Positions 55,910-64,000 of a stretch of 64,000 nt of DNA are shown here, one piece after another (the first letter of the stretch is position 1; every line of letters starts with the position of its first letter). The notes below the pieces were generated by a model. The model saw only the letters and a program-made list of their open reading frames with translations, made no database searches and was not told the DNA's origin. The translations under genes and the position numbers were made by a program. This DNA is from Siderastrea radians (Eukaryota; Cnidaria; Anthozoa; Scleractinia; Rhizangiidae), in assembly GCA_964017195.1 (NCBI GenBank), contig OZ024894.1, positions 35,060,614 through 35,124,613 on the forward strand, read 5' to 3'.

Positions 55910-58390
55910 AGGGGAAAACTGATGACTTAAGACTCGCTGAAATCACCTTAAACCGGCACTGAAGCCACATAGAAAACAAAGAGACACAACAGAAGCAAGG
56001 TTAACTGTTTTTTATTTCAAAGTCAGTCCATCGACGTTACCTCTGAGAACAACCCGTTTTGATGTGATCCGCATTTCGACTGTTGCGTAACAGACACGTT
56101 CACCTCACGAACTGGGGTAACGTGCGTTGAAAAAGATTAATATTTGAATTTTTGTTTTTTACTTGTTTAAATACTTCCTGTTAATTAAATACTAAGAACA
56201 CTTTTCTTTGGAAAAAGACAAAATTTCCGACTGAGAGCACTTAAGCTACGTGACGTATTTGCATTTGAAATTGAAAATAGGGAATATTCTTCAAATTGAA
56301 TCAGTCGATACCCGCAGACTGTTTGGCATTGTGAATTACTGGCCTTTAAGAGTCGGAGGAGATAAATAACAAGGAGAAGTGAGGTAGGTAAGTGGCAAAG
56401 ATAGAAGTTCAAAGGTTTACATCTGTGCTTATTTGGCTTTTCCTAGCGAAAACTATTATTGTCAAGTTGTGATTTATCAGCTGTGGATTTTGTTAATACA
56501 AGCGATGAAAAACGTCCCTAGTACAATACCTGCTCCCACTCTTCTGAGCTAAATGTGACGATACAAAAAATGATCGAGCAATCACAGTTCTGTAGTATTT
56601 TTGCACCATGCCCTTTTATTAGATTTTTTTCCATAACCAAACATAAAGCTTCGCTTTCTACAACACAGTGTTTTCGAAAAAGTGATTTCCAGATATAACG
56701 CAAACACTGCTTTTCAACAAGAGATTTTCTCCAAGTACCAGTGAAGCTCGAGTGACGAGTCGTCGAATTTGAGCTTAAATATATACTGAATTTTTTAGTC
56801 GCGAATACATGCTACTTCTCACAATGTATCAATTCTCAAAAGGATTCTGTGTTTGCTTACAAAATTTAAATGAGACAGAAGAAGCCGAATTTCCGAAATT
56901 AATAACCAAGTCCAAAGGACTATCAAATCAGTACACTCTGAACTCATTTCCTTCACACTCAAAAAGTGAAAGGTTATCCGTATTTCTCTTTTGGCAGAAA
57001 ATGAGGTCAGGAAACGTTTAATTTTTGCCCTAACCGGTATACTATCAGTGATTTCCCTTAACACCTGCTTTAGTTAGCAGGCGCTATTTGCGGGTGTTTC
57101 CTCAATCTGATAAATTGCATGATGCTTTGTTTGTCAGTAAAGTTGAAAGGTGAAAGCTGAAAAGCGTTTCCACGGAGGCTTGTAAAATTACCAAAATTAG
57201 CAAGGAGTGTCTAAATATGCAGCTGGAAACCTCAGGGGGAAAAATTACTGAAAACGAATTTCTCGTAGGACTGATTCTGACTATCCGTGACTCGCAAATT
57301 TTTTATCGTTGACACCCTCTCTGTAAACAAATTGAAATTCACGAATTAGACGGCTTAAAAAAATTAAGTTTGGCTCCCTCTCGTTTTCTCGTGACTCACA
57401 AGTTTTTATCGTTGACACCCTTTCTGAAAACAAATTGAGATTCACGAATTAGACGGCTTAAGAAAAAATTAAGTTTGGCTCCGTCTCGTTTTACGAAAAA
57501 ACTTTTTAATCAAAAATGTTTAACTTTGCTGCTAGCAGAGCTGGCAACTAAAAGAACAATGTTTTCAGTAAGTTTAGGAAGGCACAAAGAACCTAAGAAT
57601 TACTGAAATTTCCTCAAATAGACAAGAAACCAAAAAGAAAATAAACAAGTGCAAAACAGAAGCAATTCCTTAAAAATCCATCCGGTTACGTAACTTGGAC
57701 GCTCGCATTCGAGCTTGGGTACCCTGTGTCAGACAGTTGTGTCGGCAATGGTCGGTAGCATGTAATTTTCAATACCCGCACAGACACAAATGTTTCAAAA
57801 CGAAACAAAATGATGCAAATGGCTCGCCTCCAATCTTGCCACACACTTTGTTCTGTTTGTTAGACTATTGTTTAATATAATTCATGTTAATAAGAATAAA
57901 TGAAAACAATAATAAATCTTTCCCGGCCTATCTTGTTTTTTTGTTTCATCCGACCAGCATGCAAAGACCCCCACAGGGAATAGTATAATTGGTTGATAAA
58001 AACAGCGGTTTTATGAAAACGAGCAGAATGCCCAATATAAGCGTGAATACATAGAATGTCTTTGTAATCGCATCTTTTCGCCCTCAGGGAAACTTTTTTT
58101 TGTCCTCCTGTAAGACAGCGGGCGCTTGCACACAATTATTTCCCATTCATTATTTGTCTTGATGGTGACGAAGTAAATACCTATAAACACGCAATCATTC
58201 TCAGTGAGCCTTCGAATCAGTAGACGCATTTGGATATTAAAACGTCGAAAAGAAAGATTTTTAAAATGTTTGTATCTCACCATTTACAAGGTAAGAAACC
58301 CAAACTTTTTAAATTGTAGCTGATCACAATGAGCTCGTTTTTGCATCTTCAATCCTCGGCTGCTCGCACGAAACACTGCCGTGGAAAGCT
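55910..58390. other. Unassigned stretch with a short tandem repeat
   Basis: 57295-57490 contains two diverged copies of about 120 bases (TTTATCGTTGACACCCT, AATTGA.ATTCACGAATTAGACGGCTTAA, AATTAAGTTTGGCTCC). No gene recognised. Confidence 0.5.
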
Positions 58391-58401
58391 ACCAAACTGT
58401 T

Positions 58402-58543
58402 GGGTTTACCTCGGTGTAAGAACCTGAAAAGATTTTCTTTGTTTGGTAGCTTTTGTTTTGCTGTACGGTATTGTTTAAAATGTTTTTGTTTCCTTTGTTT
58501 TACGTCATCCGTGAGTTTCACAGGTTCTTACACCGAGGTAAAG
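58402..58543. mobile_element. MITE, 142 bp, 10-bp target duplication
   Basis: TTTACCTCGGTGTAAGAACC at the left and its inverse at the right. CCAAACTGTT at 58392-58401 and 58544-58553. Noncoding and AT-rich inside. The long duplication suggests a Mutator-type origin, by inference. Confidence 0.85.
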
Positions 58544-58559
58544 CCAAACTGTTTGTATA

Positions 58560-60045
58560 AGAATCGTCATTAGTCAGTTGCATGTTTGTCTCGTGTAATT
58601 ACAGCTAACAGTGAAAGAAGCAAACTACTCGGAAAACGAAATTGAAGTTTTCTCTTACCTAAGACCTTATTTGACAACAACCTATTCGATATTCCCTATG
58701 TCAAATGGAAATTTAGTTTCCAGCATTTTATGTTTGATTAAGAACTTGTTTCATGAGTCGGAATTCGCCGGAAGAATTGTCATATTATTACGTGTAAATG
58801 CGGTTTTATCATACCATGCAAAGTTGTGTTATACTGATTGTAATCAATGTTCCTCGCACTTTGAAAGCGTATGGTTTCTTTGTCTACCGAGTCGATTGGA
58901 AAGGCTTACATTTGGTGCGTAACAGTCCGTGTGTACATAACATGACAGGGCAAAATGTATCATAGCTTGAAAATTTAAGGTTACGAAACAAGACATTTTT
59001 TGTGTTTAACTTTAAAATGCTCCATAGTACTAGCTTGAGAGTCTTTCACAGTTTTATAACGACAATATGAGTGCTATTGCTAATGATTGCCAAAAAGCGA
59101 AAAATGCCTCGAACGTGCAGAAAACCTTACAGAAACGCTTGCTACGCAGGTTATTTTAGGGAAAACAGAGATATCCTGAATATACGTTGATACCTAAGTT
59201 ACTATTCTGTCCTTATGGACAGTAAATCACAGCCGTATTTTTGCCATCATAAGGCGTCGTATTTATCGTGGATGAGTTCCTCTCAAACGACCTACTAAAA
59301 TCGTTGACAAATCAATCAGAACCGAGATCAAGATGAACCGAGATCAAGATGGGAATATCAGTTACCAAATTTCATTTAACACTTTGTTGCCCCAATACTT
59401 ATCATCACCAAATTTCTCGTTTAATGTTATGATAACCCAAGATATTTTTGCAACTCCTCCCCACTACTTCTATAAGAAATGCATGAGGAAAAGAACGGAG
59501 AATTTGTGTTTTGTTATTGGGAATAAAAAGAAAAGTGTTTTTGAAGAGCTTTCGTTAGCAAGAACCACCTTGTACAGCGTGAAACATTACATCAGAAAAG
59601 TGCCGGTCAATAGCTCTCATTTGAATGGTCACACTTAAGGATTTCATCCTCAGACTAAAATTTTAGGAACACTGTGCCCAGCTCAACATTAACACCACAC
59701 CATAAAAGAACTGTTCATTGATTCTCAATTGAATTGACACATGCACTTCAGTATTTCATCCACAGACCGAAAACTTGTAACCACTTTAATCAAACAATGT
59801 TGCTCAATAGTATTTATTTGAGTGGTCAGATTTAACCATCGACAGGTGCATGTGACCCAAGGTGTGTGTGTACCCAGTTCAACCCTTCCCGTAAGGTTTT
59901 TCGTCTGATTCTTCCAAGAGGATTTTCCATTAGCACCTGCCGTTTTTAATAGCTGTACATTCACCCGTAAGATACATTTTGTAAAGGTTGGTGACAATCA
60001 GTTGCTAGGGTTACGAAATATGACATCATAAGTAGCATGGGTCCA
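58560..60045. other. Unassigned stretch
   Basis: A plus-strand frame at 59333-59638 (101 residues, MNRDQDGNISYQISF...) has no recognisable motif; its start lies in a short tandem repeat (ACCGAGATCAAGATGA, twice). Not called as a gene. Confidence 0.3.
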
Positions 60046-60049
60046 GGCG

Positions 60050-60212
60050 TAATCAATCGATAGAAATCGATATCGGAAATCAATCGATACCATTGATATC
60101 AATCACCGATTGATATCGATTAAAATCGGTAATCGATAGCAATCGAACTCACCAAAAAATTATCGATTGTTATTCATTGACGAAATCGATAACAATCGAT
60201 AATAATCGAGGT
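60050..60212. repeat. ATCGAT-rich cluster
   Basis: Eight perfect ATCGAT hexamers and several one-off variants (ATCGG, ATTGATATC) in about 160 bases, spaced unevenly, partly overlapping as GATATCGATT. It could be a degenerate tandem repeat or a cluster of binding sites. Confidence 0.75.
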
Positions 60213-60347
60213 TTATATATGACAATTCGCGAGTCTACCTTAGTTTCATGACGACGAAAAACAGAGAAAGTTGCTTCTTCCTTTACATGTGTTGTTCCTA
60301 ATTAATATTTTTGGCGCCAAACTGATTACTTCTTTGCTATTGGATTG

Positions 60348-60349
<2 letters not shown>

Positions 60350-60395
<46 letters not shown>

Positions 60396-60396
60396 T
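60350..60396. repeat. TTA trinucleotide microsatellite
   Basis: About 15 TTA units without interruption. Confidence 0.95.
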
Positions 60397-60590
60397 CTTG
60401 CTTACTCTCTTACCTTACTAACTTACCTCGTTGTACGGTTATTTGGCTAGACTACCAGCTACATGTTACAGTCGATTCGCAGCATTACCTGAAGACGTTC
60501 CACTGTAGTGTGATCCGTAGTCTGTACCGCATTGTTGGTAGGTAATTCTCGCCGATATCACGTTTTCTTGCTTTAGATTTGTAACACGGA

Positions 60591-60707
60591 ATGGCAAAAA
60601 CAACACCAAATAAGAAACAGCTCTTCTTTGTTAACTCTCCGATCAGAAAGGCCACGGAAAGCCCGCCATGTCTGCGCGCTGGTACTCCTTCTTCCTTCCA
60701 TCGGTGA
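60591..60707 (+). other. Short ORF, possible coding exon
   Basis: ATG at 60591 (ACGGAATGGC) opens 38 codons, MAKTTPNKKQLFFVNSPIR then KATESPPCLRAG. A pyrimidine-rich acceptor-like TTTTCTTGCTTTAG precedes and GGTGAAA could be a donor at 60704. No family recognised. Confidence 0.15.
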
Positions 60708-60719
60708 AAAAAACCACAT

Positions 60720-63700
60720 GCTGACAAAGAGCAGCGTAGTCTTTAGTGTCATATATTCTACATTTTTAGATTGAAAATTTCAATTTCCCCCGTTTTTAAT
60801 AAATTTCCAATTTCTGGTCATACATGCGAGAACTATCAATCAGGTAAGACGATGGATGTGTATGATTGTGTATGAACTGAATTTATATGGTGGAACTACA
60901 GAAGCAAGGTTGAAGAGAAAGAGGTCTCCTTTTTCTCTTTTTCTTATTTTTTTTAAAGACTCGCCATTTTGATTGGCTAGTTGCTGAAACAGAGAGGGCA
61001 GTCCCCGATTATGGCTCCTGGCAGAGCCCAATCGTTAGTTTGTGTACCATCGAGGTTAAAACCGCTACCAAAGACATGAAAACGAATTAGAAAAGTCTGT
61101 TGTGCTTTATTATTACCGTCCTTTCATCAGTCCCAAATGCTAAACTAAGTGAATTTTTTACTTGAATGAGTCAGCAATAAAAAGTGTTTTAAAGTCGGTA
61201 AACAGCCTATTGCAAAACATTAACGATGTATTTTACTATATCATATCTCACGCAAATATCTACTTTAAAGAAAGTGAAACTTTTCCTAATACGTTGAAAT
61301 TTTTATTTGTTTTTATTTTGAAATAAATACGCGGAAATAAATTTACCTTGGTAAATTGTAGGAACTATTTTTTGCATTTATTGCAATAACATTATTAAAG
61401 CATATCGCTCCCTTTAGTTTGCTATTTATTCATCTTCTTAAGCACGCTATTAAGGTCAGAACCTTGAAGACTGCTTAGCTACTTAGACTTGCTCCAAGTC
61501 GACCTTTTCGATTAATATTAATTTGCCCTGTGTTTTGCGGGGGGAAAGTGTACTTAGCTAGTAAGCTCTTTTCAAAAGTAATTGTTTTTTCATCAAAAAA
61601 GCTAGTAAGGGTGTGAATCTCACACCTAAAACGAAAAAAATGCATAATAATACGTTTTTTGTGTGCGTTTCTAATCAGCTTAAAATACTTTCATTTGTAA
61701 CACTTTCTGTAGCAACTTCATTGTTTCCAACCAGTTCTTATCTTTTAGTTCTTTCGATAGAAGTTTCGATAAGTTTGTCATCGCATTATCTAATCTTGTT
61801 TTGCTCTACAGCAACCAGTTATTGCGATACCCCTTAAATGTAAATTTTGCGTCCACGACACTCACTAAGGAAGCAAGGTTCGTAATACTCAACGACAGGG
61901 AAACTCTAGTTTTTTCATATAAATTTTGAAAATTGGCTCGGGCATAAAATCTGTCAAAGAGAATACTAAGTGAAATAGCTCCTGAAAACTACAAATCTTG
62001 TAACCTGTAGCGTTATATACACAATACAGAGATATAAAAATTAGCAAATTTCAAATTTCTTCTAATACGACGTTGGTGGGCATAATGCAATTTCCTGGAC
62101 AATGGCTATGCAAGACTGTGCATTTATATTTTCTCCGTATTTCCAGGATCTGAAAAATATATCTGTTGAGCTCCTTTAAAAAAGGTTTAAATGTTACGTA
62201 GTATAATAACTACCAGCGTTCATTATGCGGTAAGCGCTTTCCCTGCCATATGGAGTCAAACAGCAGCTCATTTTATTTAGTTCTGACTTAAGTAAAGGCA
62301 AATGCATAGTTTCCGAGAGTGACGGATGCCAAAAGCACACCATACAAACTATTTTCTCAATATTACTCCGGCGGAAAAAGCGATTTTGTGTTTTTACGAG
62401 ATTACTTTTTTGCGTTTGAATAGAAACGCTGACATTTTATGGAGGGTGTTTATGTTGTAATTCAAATGTCTTTTTGGTTCAATTTTTATTTTACTTTGTC
62501 TCACACTTATTATCATAAATTATCATAATCTTAAGGAAAAGAAAGACGATGAAAATTGACCCATGACATATCGTTTTGCAATTCCACCTAAGTTTTTTTT
62601 TTTTCAAGCTTTAAGCTATCGAAACAACAACTGTACTTCATGAATGCAAAACTGTAACAGCTAAATGTTTTTATTTTAGCCGAACTCGTGATCAACAGCA
62701 ACAAAGTTGTTTATAGTTTTGAACTTTGACGTAATTTTTATGCTGAAATTAAACTTTCGGGGATCTAGTTTTTGTGGGTGATAAAAAAAATTCCTAAAAA
62801 CCAAATATTTTCGTAAAAATTGAGATATTTTCCAGTCTGAAAACTTGACTTGGACGCACTTGGAATGAAGTATTTCAGAAAGATTTAAATTTTGGTAATT
62901 TCTGATCGAGGTTGAGTTGTTTCCTAAGCTTAATTCCGTGTTACGTAACATTAGCTGAGGTTATACTGAACCATTTTCGCTGTAAAAGGGCTTTGTAATT
63001 ACAATGGAACCCTGATATACCGCAAAATAAAACTAAATTGTGTGACCGCTCTTTTCTGGTTATATTAACTGCGGTAAACTTAACTGCATATCCATGGATA
63101 CGTCAAAAAGATTTGAAAAAGCACCTCTGACATGTACCAAGATGTTCATTTTAGGTTTTCGAGTTTCCAAGGTAAAATGGCCAATCGGGTAGCTTTGTTT
63201 AATTAGCGACGGTACGCTTCATGTTGCAATACGTTATTGCATTTGATACAATTTTCTTCACTGAACTAAACCTTTTCGATCAGGTAAGGCATTTTTTTGT
63301 GTCCTTGTGAGCATATTCTCGTCAATTCTGTATTGCGAAATTTTTAATGGCTAAATGTTTTCGATGAAACCAAGGTAACCTTTATTTCTTTTTTGTTACA
63401 CTTTTATCTCGGTAAATTTACCACAGTAAATGGCTTACGTATGTATTTATTTATATATTTCCGTAACATCCATCCCTCGAAAGGGAGAGTTATTGGCCGG
63501 GCGGGTCGGCAGCGTTGAGGTATTACAAGCGTAGAAATTTCGCTGCTATGTTGTCAAATTGCTGTAGAGTCTTTGCCGCTTGTGGGATTTAGGATTTTAT
63601 TGCTATTTGCAAAACCATAATCATATGACACTATAGTCGCCTCGGAATTTATTGTGATGGAAAACTTTAGTTTCGTCCATTTGGTACAATTCAAAGACGG

Positions 63701-64000
63701 AATTTAAAAAAAAAATAGCTTTTTTTCCGCTGAGGTGAAATGTTACTTTTGCATATGAAACAGAAACAAGACCCTAAAACAAACAGCGGAAAACAGAAAG
63801 CAACTTTCTTACGGCCGAGAGCTGAATTTATCCGTTGAATGCCTCCAAATGAATAGAGAGTGAGTAGGTTTTGCAAGGTGTCCAGTTGTTTGTGAGGCAA
63901 GCATGAATTGGTATAGAAGCCCCTGATTCTTCTGAAGTGTCTCAAGCGTTGTTGCAAATTGGTGAAGACGATTAGAACGTTCTAACTTTGGAAAAAAATT
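60720..64000. other. Unassigned AT-rich stretch
   Basis: No gene, repeat family or element could be supported on either strand. Only short frames without motifs. Confidence 0.4.

Noticed and set aside
58611..58922. 103-codon frame
   Set aside because: It begins at GTG, not ATG, and has no recognisable motif.
59333..59638. 101-codon ORF
   Set aside because: No domain, and its start lies in a short tandem repeat; unsupported.

Overview
The window looks like AT-rich, intron-poor but repeat-dense nuclear DNA of an invertebrate animal, most likely an anthozoan cnidarian (stony coral or sea anemone). This rests on intronless rhodopsin-class (class A) GPCR genes in a lineage-type cluster, Penelope-like elements with GIY-YIG domains, CR1/L2-like LINE tails, THAP-type DNA transposons and many short TIR elements. 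The species cannot be fixed from the sequence alone. No bacterial operons, rRNA genes or CRISPR arrays were seen.

The real gene content is a family of one-exon GPCRs: three intact (2483-3517 +, 31945-32928 -, 39052-40077 -), one broken by a single TGA (21926-22909 -), one with two frameshifts (8028-9060 +), one 3' fragment (about 9665-10112 +) and one start-codon relic (16100-16138 +). They share short N-glycosylatable N-termini starting M(S)NN or MNSS, a DRY/DRF motif, CWxP in TM6, and NPxxL rather than NPxxY in TM7. The ligand cannot be deduced; peptide-like or amine-like is possible.

Layout: 1-19.4 kb is a decaying segmental array. An upstream segment (A, 200-2450 and 12955-16130), a receptor, a downstream segment (B, at least five partial copies between 3630 and 18760) and a trinucleotide microsatellite with conserved flanks (7.6, 12.7 and 19.2 kb) recur head to tail. 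Because copies can be compared, several insertions have a paralogous empty site in the same window: an 8-bp-TSD hAT-like MITE, a TAA-TSD Harbinger-like MITE, an iteron-ended transposon and a LINE 3' end. 21.9-23.8 kb holds the TGA-broken receptor and a TIR element just upstream of it. 25.5-30 kb is repeats plus Penelope and Gypsy relics. 31.4-32.9 and 37.9-40.9 kb hold two intact receptors on the minus strand, a Penelope tail and a possible bidirectional promoter. 43.1-48.6 kb is a nest of transposons: a CR1-like LINE split by a MITE and by a 3.3-kb THAP element, which itself contains a tRNA-bearing TIR element and another LINE tail. 49.9-55.1 kb is a second, non-receptor segmental duplication. 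55.5-55.9 kb has a compact candidate small gene. The remainder to 64 kb is mostly unrecognised intergenic DNA with an ATCGAT-rich cluster at 60.05-60.2 kb.

I did not find a convincing new multi-gene system. The most interesting items are the receptor birth-and-death array with datable insertions, the one-base nonsense receptor, hammerhead-like motifs in Penelope tails, the iteron-ended transposon, a TIR element carrying a tRNA-like Pol III promoter, and the compact candidate orphan gene at 55.5 kb.
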